This document shows positions 8,466 through 16,391 of a stretch of DNA of 64,000 bases, one piece after another. Under the pieces are notes generated by a model. It was given only the letters and a program-made list of their open reading frames with translations. It was not told the origin of the DNA and did no database searches. Within the stretch, counting starts at the first letter, position 1. Every line of letters starts with the position of its first letter. The position numbers were made by a program, and so were the translations under genes. Source of the DNA: Epilithonimonas mollis (GTDB lineage: Bacteria; Bacteroidota; Bacteroidia; Flavobacteriales; Weeksellaceae); NCBI RefSeq assembly GCF_900142325.1, contig NZ_FRAM01000001.1, positions 1,116,001 through 1,180,000 on the forward strand, written 5' to 3'.

Positions 8466-8583
8466 TCTTTAAAAATAGAAAATTTCTTAACACAAAGAGC
8501 ACAAAGGTTTTTTGTTTTTATTGAAAATATTTAAGGTTCACAAAGGCGCTTCGCTTAAAAAAGCTATGGATTTAAAACGCTCA

Positions 8584-8661
8584 GTTTGTCATTCCGCAGG
8601 AATCTCAACAGTCTAGATTGACTTCGTAGAACTACTTCGTTAGGTTTCCTTCGGAATGATA
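8584..8661. repeat. Dispersed palindromic repeat, TCATTCCTNNGGAAT family
   Basis: Arms TTTGTCATTCCGCAGGAATC (8584-8603) and AGGTTTCCTTCGGAATGATA (8641-8660) are inverted copies about 37 bp apart. A single arm with the same core recurs at 39999-40019. The 8466-8867 gap holds only this, the next repeat and the nadA terminator; the 89-codon frame across it is not a gene. Confidence 0.7.
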
Positions 8662-8696
8662 ATATTATGTAAATAGGAATGTTAAATTTTGTGGAA

Positions 8697-8825
8697 ATTT
8701 TCTTTCGTACACAGCTGCAATAGGGATAGAAGCGGCATCCTTTTGCGGAGCGCAGCGGAGCAAAAGATATAGCGGATAGCCCGACCCGAGCGGCTGGAAA
8801 AGCTTGGCGAGGGAATTGCCAAAAT
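8697..8825. repeat. Dispersed GC-rich repeat, AGCGGATAGCCCG family, copy 1
   Basis: Contains GGGATAGAAGCGGCATCCTT, an internal palindrome GGAGCGCAGCGGAGC, then AAAAGATATAGCGGATAGCC and CGACCCGAGCGG. The same blocks in the same order occur at 40064-40142 and, inverted, at 40826-40990. Its GC content is far above the surrounding sequence. Confidence 0.75.
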
Positions 8826-8837
8826 AATTGCATAAAA

Positions 8838-8862
8838 AAACCTCATCTGAAAGACAAGGTTT
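8838..8862 (-). terminator. Weak terminator of the yicC-gmk-nadA operon
   Basis: Stem AAACCT / AGGTTT with a 13-base loop, with a T7 run on the minus strand directly after the nadA stop region. Confidence 0.5.
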
Positions 8863-8867
8863 ACAAT

Positions 8868-9884
8868 TTATTTGATGCTTTTAGAAAATTCCAGCATGGC
8901 TTCGATAGGTTTGAGTGCTTTGAGGCGAATATCCTCATCCATCGTGATTTCCGGAAGCTCATACTTCATACACAGATAGAGTTTTTCCAGCGTGTTTCTC
9001 TTCATAAAGAAACACTCTGAACAGTTGCAGCTCTCATCGAAAACCAAAGCCGGAATCAAGGATTTGTGTGGCGCACGTTTTCTCATCTCGTGAAGTATTC
9101 CTTCTTCTGTCGCGATGATAAATTCCTGGCAATCATCTTGTTCCACATAATTCAGAAGTGCTGAAGTTGAACCGATGAAATGTGCCAATTCCAACACCGG
9201 CGTTTCGCTTTCCGGGTGGGCAATCAGTTTTGCGTTTGGATGGTCTGCCAATTGTTGCGCAATTCGTTCCATAGAAAACGCCTCGTGCACGATGCAACTT
9301 CCGTCCCAAAGAATCATTTCGCGACCTGTCTTTTTGCTGAGATATCTTCCTAAGTTTTTATCCGGAGCGAAAATAATTGGTCTGTCTTTCGGCAACGCAT
9401 TGATGATTTGTTCTGCGTTAGAACTCGTCACGATGATGTCCGAAGCCGCTTTGGTTTCTGCATTACAGTTGATGTAAGTCGCCACCAGCGCATTGGGATA
9501 TTGCTCGCGCATTTTGTTGAGACCTTCCGCCGAACAGCCGTCTGCCAAAGAGCAACCAGCCAAAGTATCGGGAAGAACTACTTTTTTTGTCGGGTTTAGG
9601 ATTTTAGCCGCTTCTGCCATAAAATGAACGCCGCAAAAGGCAATCATATCGGCATCGGTTTCCTTCGCCTGTCTTGCCAACTGTAAGGAATCCCCAAGGA
9701 AATCAGCGATATCCTGAATAGGTCCCGGCTGATAATAATGCGCCAGAATCACGGCGTTTTTTTCTTTCTTGAGGTCGAGAATCGCCTTCACAAGGTCATC
9801 TCCTGTCGGAATTGCAAAATCCTTCAGATCAAGAAAACCTTTTACAGGCATATTATTGATTGCAATGTCTAATGTATTTTCCAT
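8868..9884 (-). CDS. nadA: Quinolinate synthase NadA
   Basis: 338 residues. Recognised by [25 protein letters not shown] near residue 50 and [17 protein letters not shown], followed by [13 protein letters not shown]. The cluster-binding cysteines are in GVHF-region Cys, WDGSCIVHE and the C-terminal [14 protein letters not shown]. It condenses iminoaspartate with dihydroxyacetone phosphate to quinolinate, using a 4Fe-4S cluster, in de novo NAD synthesis. nadB and nadC are not in the window. It lies 17 bp after gmk, so it is the last gene of the yicC-gmk-nadA operon. Confidence 0.97.
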   Translation of the reverse strand: MENTLDIAINNMPVKGFLDLKDFAIPTGDDLVKAILDLKKEKNAVILAHYYQPGPIQDIADFLGDSLQLARQAKETDADMIAFCGVHFMAEAAKILNPTKKVVLPDTLAGCSLADGCSAEGLNKMREQYPNALVATYINCNAETKAASDIIVTSSNAEQIINALPKDRPIIFAPDKNLGRYLSKKTGREMILWDGSCIVHEAFSMERIAQQLADHPNAKLIAHPESETPVLELAHFIGSTSALLNYVEQDDCQEFIIATEEGILHEMRKRAPHKSLIPALVFDESCNCSECFFMKRNTLEKLYLCMKYELPEITMDEDIRLKALKPIEAMLEFSKSIK

Positions 9885-9901
9885 TACGTGTTTTTCAGAT
9901 T

Positions 9902-10468
9902 TTATTCGTTGATAAAGTTATTGATTATTTCCTCGATTTCCGCTTTTGCTTTATCTAAATCTGTATTAACAATAATTTTATCAAAATGTTTTTGGTAAGT
10001 CATTTCTTCGCCTGCTTTTTCGACTCTGGTTTTGATGGTTTCAGCACAGTCGGTGTTTCTTTTTATCAATCTCTGTTCCAATTCGGCGATGCTTGGCGGC
10101 ATCACAAAAATCGACAATGCTTTGTCTCCGAAAATCTCTTTCAGTCGGATTCCGCCTTTGACATCGACATCGAAAATCACGACTTTTCCTTCTTTCCAGA
10201 TTCTTTCTACTTCGGATTTCAGCGTTCCATAATATTTGTCGGTATAAACTTCCTCAAATTCTACAAAACCATCTTCGGAGATTTTAGTTCTGAATTCTTC
10301 CGGTGTCAGGAAATAATAATCTTGTCCGTTTTTTTCCTCGCCTCGCGGTTGTCTGGTAGTTGCAGAAATCGAAAAACTGAGTTGCGGAATAACGGACAGT
10401 CCGTGTTTTACCAATGTTGTTTTTCCACTTCCGGACGGTGCGGAGAATATGATAACTTTTTCTTTCAT
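9902..10468 (-). CDS. gmk: Guanylate kinase
   Basis: 188 residues. P-loop [11 protein letters not shown] (9-19), GMP-binding [22 protein letters not shown] and [21 protein letters not shown], and the lid segment [22 protein letters not shown]. It phosphorylates GMP to GDP in the cytosol. The start codon shares its A with the yicC stop (TAATG), indicating translational coupling; the pairing of yicC with gmk is widespread in bacteria. Confidence 0.98.
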   Translation of the reverse strand: MKEKVIIFSAPSGSGKTTLVKHGLSVIPQLSFSISATTRQPRGEEKNGQDYYFLTPEEFRTKISEDGFVEFEEVYTDKYYGTLKSEVERIWKEGKVVIFDVDVKGGIRLKEIFGDKALSIFVMPPSIAELEQRLIKRNTDCAETIKTRVEKAGEEMTYQKHFDKIIVNTDLDKAKAEIEEIINNFINE

Positions 10469-11325
10469 TACAAAACATTCAGCGTTTGCTCTTTGATCTT
10501 CTCCAGATCATCCTTCATCTCCACCACCAGTTTCTGAATCTCAGAATGATTGGCTTTCGAACCCAAAGTATTGATTTCTCTTCCCATTTCCTGAGCAATG
10601 AAACCTAATTTCTTTCCGTTGAAATCTTCATTTCTCATCACTTCAAGATAATATTTGATGTGTTGGGAAAGACGAACTTTTTCTTCAGAAATATCCAGCT
10701 TCTCAACAAAATACACCATTTCCTGATAATATCTTGTTTCATCAATATTCTCAAAATTCTTTAGTGCAGCCTGATATCTGTCTTTGATTGGCTGAATTCT
10801 TTCTTCTTCATACTGAGCAACCTGGCTTAGATTATATTCGATATTCTGAACGATTTTTTCAATTTCAACAGCAAGATTATTACCTTCTGTCTGTCGGAAT
10901 TCTATGAATTTTTCAATCGAATTTTCCACAGTTTCCAAAAGACTTTTCCATTCATTCTCTTCCAGATCAGAATTTCTAGTTGTGAGTGCATCCGGCATTC
11001 TGACAGCCATTTTCAGCAATTCGAATTCGGGTGCATCAGAACCGACTTCTCTTAGCTGATCCATATAATTTTTGACAACATCCTGATTGATCTTGACATC
11101 GTTATTCTCCTCGAGATTATCACAACTGATATAGCAATCAACTTTTCCGCGCAGGATCTTATCATTCAGAATTTTTCTGATATCAAATTCTTTTTCCTTG
11201 TACCGCAAAGGTATTTTCACATTCAGGTCAAAACTCTTGCTATTAAGTGATTTGATATCGATGGTTATTTTTTTTCCTTCAAAAACAGTTTCGGCTCTCC
11301 CAAAACCTGTCATAGATAATATCAT
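10468..11325 (-). CDS. yicC: YicC/YloC family endoribonuclease
   Basis: 285 residues from the ATG at 11325; the frame is open further upstream, but the family starts MI-x-SMTGFGRAE, seen here as MILSMTGFGRAETVFEGKK. The C-terminal DUF1732 segment reads LGFIAQEMGREINTLGSKA with terminal EMKDDLEKIKEQTLNVL. E. coli YicC is an RNase that helps degrade a small RNA. A long central coiled-coil region fits the family. It is the first gene of the yicC-gmk-nadA operon, with a -7 box at 11345-11352 and divergent lpxK. Confidence 0.93.
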   Translation of the reverse strand: MILSMTGFGRAETVFEGKKITIDIKSLNSKSFDLNVKIPLRYKEKEFDIRKILNDKILRGKVDCYISCDNLEENNDVKINQDVVKNYMDQLREVGSDAPEFELLKMAVRMPDALTTRNSDLEENEWKSLLETVENSIEKFIEFRQTEGNNLAVEIEKIVQNIEYNLSQVAQYEEERIQPIKDRYQAALKNFENIDETRYYQEMVYFVEKLDISEEKVRLSQHIKYYLEVMRNEDFNGKKLGFIAQEMGREINTLGSKANHSEIQKLVVEMKDDLEKIKEQTLNVL

Positions 11326-11344
11326 AGGATTCTGTATAAGATTG

Positions 11345-11352
11345 CAAAGATA
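11345..11352 (-). promoter_or_regulatory. -7 promoter box TATCTTTG for yicC
   Basis: Minus-strand TATCTTTG, 19 bases before the yicC ATG. It supports the MILSMTGFG start over the longer frame. Confidence 0.65.
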
Positions 11353-11423
11353 ACCAATTTTGATTCTCAAGATTGAATTTCCTTTTTGAATTAAAAACAC
11401 AATGGGATTTCGGAGTATTTCCT

Positions 11424-11431
11424 TATTTTTG
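11424..11431 (+). promoter_or_regulatory. -7 promoter box TATTTTTG for lpxK
   Basis: Plus-strand TATTTTTG matches TAnnTTTG and ends only 6 bases before the lpxK ATG (11438), suggesting a leaderless or nearly leaderless message. Confidence 0.5.
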
Positions 11432-11437
11432 CCGTCT

Positions 11438-12463
11438 ATGAAAAGATGGTATCTCTACCCTTTTTCCTTGGGTTATCATCTCGGCACTTCTATCAGAAAC
11501 CGAATGTATGACTGGGGAATTTTTTCTTCTACGAAATTCAGAACACCAATTATTGGTGTCGGGAACTTGTCTGTAGGCGGCAGCGGAAAATCTCCTATGG
11601 TAATGTATCTCGCCGAATATCTTTCCAAATCTTTCCGGACTGGTGTTCTTTCCAGAGGTTACGGAAGAATAACAAAGGGCTACAAAATCGTTAATTACGA
11701 CAGCAATTATAAACTGGTTGGAGATGAGCCGATGCAGCTATTCGAGCGTTTCCGGAACCGTTTTGTGATTGGTGTCTGCGAAGACCGCGTTTTCGGAGCC
11801 CGGAAAATAATCGCGGATATGGATCTGAATGTACTCGTTTTAGACGACAGCTATCAGCATCGCGCCATAAAGCCGGGAATGAATCTCCTGCTAACTGATT
11901 ACAACGATCCTTTTTTCAAAGATTTTGTATTGCCTGCCGGTGATCTTCGGGAAAGCAGAAGAGGGAAAAGCCGTGCCGATATTATTATGGTTACCAAATG
12001 TCCGGATGATCTGACAGAAGAAAAAAAGCAATATTACATCTCCAGGATACGGCCGCAACATTACCAGAAAGTCTTTTTCTCGGCTATTGCTTATGACGAC
12101 AACATTCTCGGACTGGATAAGATGATGCCTGTTAAAAATCTGGATTATTATGATGTGCTGCTCATTACCGGCATTGCAAACCCTTCCCAGCTTCTGAAAG
12201 AGATTGCCAAATACAATAAAAAAGTCAGACATCTAGAATATAAAGATCACCATAACTTTACGGACGAAGACATCAAAAAAATCAGTGCAGAGTACAAAAA
12301 ACTTGGCGAATACAAAGTCATTCTGACTACTGAAAAAGATTATGTCCGGCTGAAAACTTTTGATTATCTTCGGGATAAAATCTATTACTGGCCGATCAAT
12401 GTAGAAATTGACAAACGGGAAGATTTTAACAATATCATTCAGAATTATGTTAGAAAAATATAA
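11438..12463 (+). CDS. lpxK: Tetraacyldisaccharide 4'-kinase LpxK
   Basis: 341 residues from the ATG at 11438 (MKRWYLYPFSLGYHLG, the usual LpxK opening). Walker A lies in VGNLSVGGSGKSPMVMYLAE, the Walker B region in LNVLVLDDSYQHRAIKPGMN, and LLLTDYNDPFFKDFVLPAGDLRE is the conserved substrate segment. LpxK phosphorylates the lipid A disaccharide at the inner face of the inner membrane; the N-terminal hydrophobic stretch would dock it there. The gene overlaps the nucleoside phosphorylase gene by 17 bp. The longer frame from 11402 would start upstream of the promoter box and is unlikely. Confidence 0.96.
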   Translation: MKRWYLYPFSLGYHLGTSIRNRMYDWGIFSSTKFRTPIIGVGNLSVGGSGKSPMVMYLAEYLSKSFRTGVLSRGYGRITKGYKIVNYDSNYKLVGDEPMQLFERFRNRFVIGVCEDRVFGARKIIADMDLNVLVLDDSYQHRAIKPGMNLLLTDYNDPFFKDFVLPAGDLRESRRGKSRADIIMVTKCPDDLTEEKKQYYISRIRPQHYQKVFFSAIAYDDNILGLDKMMPVKNLDYYDVLLITGIANPSQLLKEIAKYNKKVRHLEYKDHHNFTDEDIKKISAEYKKLGEYKVILTTEKDYVRLKTFDYLRDKIYYWPINVEIDKREDFNNIIQNYVRKI

Positions 12464-13262
12464 GGAAACAGCAGCATTCATCAGGAACATTATTGGCGAA
12501 ACACCGGATTTTGCAATAGTTCTGGGTTCAGGTCTTGGGAAATTGCAGTATGAGGTAGAAGCAATTCATACTTTAGATTACAAAGATATTCCTAATTTTC
12601 CTCAGACAACCGTTGCCGGTCACGGCGGAAAATTGATATACGGAATTCTGGAAGGCAAAAAAGTATTGATGATGAGCGGGCGTTTCCATTATTACGAAGG
12701 TCACTCTATAGAAACTGTAACTTTTCCTTTCCGGGTTTTCCATTTACTTGGCGTCAGAAATCTGATTCTTTCCAATGCTGCCGGCGGTGTAAATCCGAAT
12801 TTCAAAGTGGCTGATGTCATGATTCTGACAGACCATATCAATCTGATGCCGGAACATCCTTTGAGAGGGAAAAATATGGATGAACTCGGACCGCGTTTCG
12901 TGGATATGAGCGAACCGTATAATCGCAAAATGATTAATTTGGCCAAAAATATTGCAACCCAGGAAAACATAGATTTAAAAGAAGGCGTATATGTCGCCTT
13001 AACAGGTCCAACTTTTGAAACACCTGCAGAGTATGGAATGGTAAGAGCCATTGGTGGCGATGCCGTCGGGATGAGCACCGTTCCGGAAGTGATTGTTGCA
13101 AAACACCAGGGAATGGATTGTTTTTGCTTATCTATTATTACAGACCTGGGCGGACCGGAAATTGCCTTTGCCGTTTCTCATGAAGAAGTTCTGGAAGCCG
13201 CTAGCAAAGCAATGCCTAATGTCATTAAAATAGTCAAAAGTCTTGTGAAAAATTATAATTAA
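12447..13262 (+). CDS. Purine-nucleoside phosphorylase
   Basis: 271 residues from the ATG at 12447 (MLEKYKETAAFIRN), which overlaps the end of lpxK by 17 bp. Phosphate-binding IVLGSGLG, then TVAGHGGKLIYGILEGKKV and MSGRFHYYEGHS, purine-site TGPTFETPAEYGMVRAIGGDAVGMSTVPE and SIITDLGG identify the trimeric PNP/MTAP family; GPTFETPAE with the later Asn replaced around TDLGG fits inosine-guanosine phosphorylase. It splits purine nucleosides with phosphate for salvage in the cytosol. lpxK-PNP overlap is common in flavobacteria. A bidirectional terminator follows. Confidence 0.95.
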   Translation: MLEKYKETAAFIRNIIGETPDFAIVLGSGLGKLQYEVEAIHTLDYKDIPNFPQTTVAGHGGKLIYGILEGKKVLMMSGRFHYYEGHSIETVTFPFRVFHLLGVRNLILSNAAGGVNPNFKVADVMILTDHINLMPEHPLRGKNMDELGPRFVDMSEPYNRKMINLAKNIATQENIDLKEGVYVALTGPTFETPAEYGMVRAIGGDAVGMSTVPEVIVAKHQGMDCFCLSIITDLGGPEIAFAVSHEEVLEAASKAMPNVIKIVKSLVKNYN

Positions 13263-13263
13263 C

Positions 13264-13292
13264 AAAAAACCTCAGAAGTTCTGAGGTTTTTT
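13264..13292. terminator. Bidirectional terminator between PNP and the DOMON gene
   Basis: Stem AAAAAACCTCAG / CTGAGGTTTTTT with a 5-base loop lies between convergent genes. Confidence 0.85.
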
Positions 13293-13293
13293 G

Positions 13294-14043
13294 TTAGTTC
13301 TTGATTATTTTCTCGTAGCTTCTTGAACCGTCTATATTCTCGAATTCGATGAAATAGACACCTTTCGTTAACTGAGAAACATTCAGGTTTTCTGCAGATT
13401 TTTGTGAAATAACCTGTTTTCCTGCTGAATCGTAAATTTTTATTGACCCGATTTTATCCGAATTTGTAAAATTCAGAATATCTTTCACAGGATTCGGATA
13501 GACTCCGATTTTCTTTGAAGATGCATTAGCATCATCAACCGCCAAAGATGGGGAGAAAGTCAGTGTTGCGTAATCTCTGTTTCCGCTACCATGATTCGCC
13601 AACCCCAGCGCACTTCCTCTGGCATAAAATATAGGAAGGGTGCCTGTAGAATTCGTGAAAACAAAATCACCGGCTCCACCAGCAAGAGTCCTTCTCACCA
13701 CCAGGGTTCTGACTCCGGAAGCAACCGTATTAGATAGTTCTGTCCAGTTTTGTGCAGCATCTGCAGAAGGCGTAACACCTACACCACTGAAGGTATAGTC
13801 TCTGTTCGCAGAGCTGTTGTAAATGAATCCGTCTGCGCCATCTTTCATCCCTTCATCACTGAAGCCAATTCCCAACCAGCCAGTACTGCTCCCCTTCAGG
13901 GTCATAGTAACGTTAGTCGCATCAACATCAATTTTCACATTCATTCCTGTTGTAGGAAGATTCACACTTCCTGTTGAAAATTGAGAAAAAAAGATTCCGC
14001 TGATAAAAAGCGGGATGCATAAAAGTAGATTTTTTTTTGCCAT
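13294..14043 (-). CDS. DOMON domain protein with T9SS sorting signal
   Basis: 249 residues: a signal peptide (MAKKNLLLCIPLFISGIFFSQ), a DOMON domain (about 25-165) with the hallmark GWLGIGFSDEGMKDGADGFIY and a His-containing end (ARGSALGLANHGSGNRDYATL), then a T9SS type A sorting domain (IGVYPNPVKDILNFTNSD ... KGVYFIEFENIDGSRSYEKI). DOMON domains bind heme or sugars and often act in extracellular electron transfer. Export by T9SS would put it on the cell surface. It is the last gene of the operon that begins with the DUF5777 barrel, together with a cytochrome c and YceI, which supports a redox role. Heme ligands cannot be assigned with certainty. Confidence 0.85.
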   Translation of the reverse strand: MAKKNLLLCIPLFISGIFFSQFSTGSVNLPTTGMNVKIDVDATNVTMTLKGSSTGWLGIGFSDEGMKDGADGFIYNSSANRDYTFSGVGVTPSADAAQNWTELSNTVASGVRTLVVRRTLAGGAGDFVFTNSTGTLPIFYARGSALGLANHGSGNRDYATLTFSPSLAVDDANASSKKIGVYPNPVKDILNFTNSDKIGSIKIYDSAGKQVISQKSAENLNVSQLTKGVYFIEFENIDGSRSYEKIIKN

Positions 14044-14046
14044 ATA

Positions 14047-14565
14047 TTAAAATTTTAAAAGATTGATCATTTCATTATTGTTGGATTTTATTGCATATTC
14101 AAAAGCCGAAATACCCATAGAATCCTTTATTGTTTTGTCTGCTTTGTGATTCAAAAGCATCTTTGCTAGTTCGATATTACCTCTTTTCACAGCCCAGAGC
14201 AACGGTGTATTTCCACGCGAATCCTGTAGATTCGGATTGGCATTTTTTGATAGTATTTTTTCTACAAGCTCCTTATTATAACTGATGCAAAGAGAAGAAA
14301 GTGCCGTTCCTTCCGGGCTGATATAATCCAAATCTTTAACATTATCGATCAGATATTTTGCGACTTCCGCATTTCCTCTATAACATGCTAAAATGAGTGG
14401 CGTAAAACCCATGTCATTTTTGGAGTTGATAACATCCTGATCTTGGCTTACCAGAACTTTCATTTCATCAAGTGTTCCATTGCGGGCAATATCAAAAACG
14501 TTTTTTGTCTGAGAAAAAATCAACCCAAAAACCATTATCAGAATTAGTGCATAGTATTTTCTCAT
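14047..14565 (-). CDS. Exported ankyrin repeat protein
   Basis: 172 residues with a signal peptide (MRKYYALILIMVFGLIFSQ) and about four ankyrin repeats: MGFTPLILACYRGNAEVAKYL, a repeat around GTALSSLCISYNKELVEKIL, RGNTPLLWAVKRGNIELAKML and ISAFEYAIKSNNNEMINLL. Ankyrin stacks bind other proteins; periplasmic ones in bacteria can protect partners such as catalase (E. coli AnkB-like case in Pseudomonas). The start codon overlaps the YceI stop (TAATG), so it is translationally coupled to YceI in the electron-transfer operon, where it may act as a scaffold or chaperone. Confidence 0.88.
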   Translation of the reverse strand: MRKYYALILIMVFGLIFSQTKNVFDIARNGTLDEMKVLVSQDQDVINSKNDMGFTPLILACYRGNAEVAKYLIDNVKDLDYISPEGTALSSLCISYNKELVEKILSKNANPNLQDSRGNTPLLWAVKRGNIELAKMLLNHKADKTIKDSMGISAFEYAIKSNNNEMINLLKF

Positions 14566-15107
14566 TATTTCTGAAGTATAAAATTATAGTTTACATTCAC
14601 GTTTTCAGCAACTTTTGCCGCTACCATTTTAGGGATCTTAACTTTGAAATCTGCCGTTTTTGCCACAAGTTTCCCCTGAACGACAATCTTATCATCTTTC
14701 AGATAAACATTAGCAGATGACTGAACCTGTTTATCAACGCCATGAAAGTTCAATATTCCGGAAATCATGTAAGCCTTCGGTTTGGCCGACAAATCATTTT
14801 TATCAAAATTCACTATCTTTCCTTTGAAGCTTGTTTTCGGATATTTTGCAGATTCGGCATAGTTTTCATTAAAATGTTCCTGCATCAGGCTGCTTTTAAA
14901 AGTGAAAGCATTCACCATTGCAAGTGATGCTATATCGCCGGTATCAGCGTTCAGGATAGCTGTAGAATTGTTGTTCTCAGCATATACATCCTCAAATAAC
15001 GGAACCGATGCTTCAAAAGTGATCTTGCCTGTTTTGGTAGAATATTTTTGTGCAAAAGCAAAATTTGAAGTCAGAATAAGACTTATAAAAAAAACCAATA
15101 TTTTCAT
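14565..15107 (-). CDS. YceI family periplasmic protein
   Basis: 180 residues with a signal peptide (MKILVFFISLILTSNFAFAQ) and a YceI lipocalin-like barrel: TGKITFEASVPLFEDVYAEN, FTFKSSLMQEHFNENY (the MQEHFNENYAESAKYP strand is typical), SGILNFHGVDKQVQS and KTADFKVKIPKMVAAKVAENV. YceI proteins carry isoprenoid quinones or related lipids in the periplasm. This copy differs from the signal-less YceI at 40219. Its place between a cytochrome c lipoprotein and an ankyrin protein suggests quinone-linked electron transfer. Confidence 0.92.
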   Translation of the reverse strand: MKILVFFISLILTSNFAFAQKYSTKTGKITFEASVPLFEDVYAENNNSTAILNADTGDIASLAMVNAFTFKSSLMQEHFNENYAESAKYPKTSFKGKIVNFDKNDLSAKPKAYMISGILNFHGVDKQVQSSANVYLKDDKIVVQGKLVAKTADFKVKIPKMVAAKVAENVNVNYNFILQK

Positions 15108-15119
15108 GTTTCCATTTTT

Positions 15120-15479
15120 TTAATTTTCAAGTAAACCGTCGGCTTTCCATTTGTTGATTATATTGATATTATCCTGCGAAAGTGTTCCGCCCTGCGGCAT
15201 TTTCAAAGGATCTCCGTTAGCTCTCTGGATCCTGTCCAGGATATTATCAACAGAATTTTTCACTGCTGCATAGTCCGTCAGAGGAAGAAAAGATGCAGTC
15301 CCAACTGATGAATGGCATATCACACAGTTATTATTAATAATCGTTTTCACACTGTTGTTGTAGTTAACCGTCTCAGGGATAGGCTTGACATCGGATATCT
15401 CTTCGAATGTCTTTGTATCACAACTCATCAGCATCAAAAATCCTGTAACGGGAACTAATATTTTTATTGCATTTCTCAT
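15120..15479 (-). CDS. c-type cytochrome lipoprotein
   Basis: 119 residues. The lipoprotein signal ends LMSC (Cys20). One heme c site, CVICH (52-56, C-x-x-C-H), follows SVKTIINNNC, and a likely axial methionine lies in LKMPQGG. The C-terminal helix NIINKWKADGLLEN is typical of small class I-like cytochromes. It is anchored in the outer or inner membrane facing the periplasm and would pass single electrons. It is 10 bp downstream of the DUF5777 barrel gene and 12 bp upstream of YceI, so it is firmly within the operon. Confidence 0.9.
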   Translation of the reverse strand: MRNAIKILVPVTGFLMLMSCDTKTFEEISDVKPIPETVNYNNSVKTIINNNCVICHSSVGTASFLPLTDYAAVKNSVDNILDRIQRANGDPLKMPQGGTLSQDNINIINKWKADGLLEN

Positions 15480-15489
15480 AAATTACACT

Positions 15490-16329
15490 TTAAAAAACTC
15501 TATAAAGATTAAACCCAAAAAAGAAATGGCCTTTTCCCCAGTCACCTGTCGCATTGGTTATATAACCTGTTTCAGTATTCGCCTGGGAATTGCTGAAAAC
15601 CAACTGGAAAACGTGTCCGCCCGTATCGATGTCCATTCCGACAGACAAAGGGTTTTTGTAGAAATTTTTATTGTCAAAATTGTAGAAATATTCTGCGTTG
15701 ACAGACACTCTTTTTGAGATTTTATACCTTCCTCCCAAACCTGTCGAGAACAGATTTTTGCTGTCAATCGTTGGTTCTATAAGGTTTTTATGAACAAAAC
15801 TCGGCATCAGTTGCAACGTCAGATTTTCCGTGAATCTCCTCGATATCAGCAGTTGTGAGAGATAAGCAAGGCGGTCAGAAAATTCAAGCTTTGGGAAATT
15901 ATCTTTTTTTAATTCTGAATTGATGTCCATGACATTATAGCCAACAATATCAAACGGCGATTCTTTTTCCTGTTTGAAGAGTCTGTATTTTGCACCGAAT
16001 TCATAAGTTTTTTGATAAGTATGTCTTGAACCGCTAAGAGCCAGCCAGTCGCTGAGTCCGTAGATCACGCCAAGCTTGGTGGTGGCATTATCCAGTCCGA
16101 AGAAGTTTTTGAATCCATCGCTCACATCTCCGAAACGGTGGGAGATATCCAGATAGAATTCTTTTTTTGCGGGCATCTTGGTAGATTGTGCGGTTACGAC
16201 CTGCAATGCTTTGAAGCTTGGAGAATAGGGTTCTGCTGTTTTTGCTGTATCAATTTCTTTTAGCAAATCTTCCTGAGCATAAACAAATGTCAAAATAAAT
16301 AAAGAAATAAATGACAAAACTCTTGACAT
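15490..16329 (-). CDS. DUF5777-type outer-membrane beta-barrel protein
   Basis: 279 residues. A signal peptide (MSRVLSFISLFILTFVYAQ) precedes a barrel with alternating amphipathic strands; KKEFYLDISHRFGDVSDGFKNFFGLDNATTKLGVIYGLSDWL is the family opening (His-Arg-Phe-Gly), and the chain ends with aromatic GHFFFGFNLYRVF, the usual outer-membrane insertion signal. It probably forms a pore or a docking barrel for the co-encoded cytochrome, YceI and DOMON proteins. It is the first gene of that operon, with its own -7 box (16344-16351) right after the terminator of the Crp-type gene. Family function is unproven. Confidence 0.85.
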   Translation of the reverse strand: MSRVLSFISLFILTFVYAQEDLLKEIDTAKTAEPYSPSFKALQVVTAQSTKMPAKKEFYLDISHRFGDVSDGFKNFFGLDNATTKLGVIYGLSDWLALSGSRHTYQKTYEFGAKYRLFKQEKESPFDIVGYNVMDINSELKKDNFPKLEFSDRLAYLSQLLISRRFTENLTLQLMPSFVHKNLIEPTIDSKNLFSTGLGGRYKISKRVSVNAEYFYNFDNKNFYKNPLSVGMDIDTGGHVFQLVFSNSQANTETGYITNATGDWGKGHFFFGFNLYRVF

Positions 16330-16343
16330 ATTGATTTTTTATT

Positions 16344-16351
16344 CAAAAGTA
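16344..16351 (-). promoter_or_regulatory. -7 promoter box TACTTTTG of the electron-transfer operon
   Basis: Minus-strand TACTTTTG matches TAnnTTTG, 14 bases before the DUF5777 ATG, and lies directly downstream of the 16371-16391 hairpin. Confidence 0.6.
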
Positions 16352-16370
16352 TAAAGTCTGTCCAAAAAAA

Positions 16371-16391
16371 AACGGTGACTAAAGTCACCGT
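16371..16391 (-). promoter_or_regulatory. Hairpin: crp-gene terminator that also reads as a Crp/Fnr operator
   Basis: ACGGTGACT / AGTCACCGT (2-base loop) followed by T9 on the minus strand is a strong terminator for the Crp-type gene. The same bases contain GTGA-N6-TCAC (16375-16388), the spacing of Crp/Fnr sites, centred about 40-45 bp upstream of the likely start point of the DUF5777 operon, where class II activators bind. Confidence 0.6.

Noticed and set aside
8564-8833. 89-codon open frame on the minus strand
   Set aside because: It translates the dispersed repeats at 8584-8661 and 8697-8825; the start has no promoter or coding character, and the GC-rich blocks recur elsewhere in other frames.
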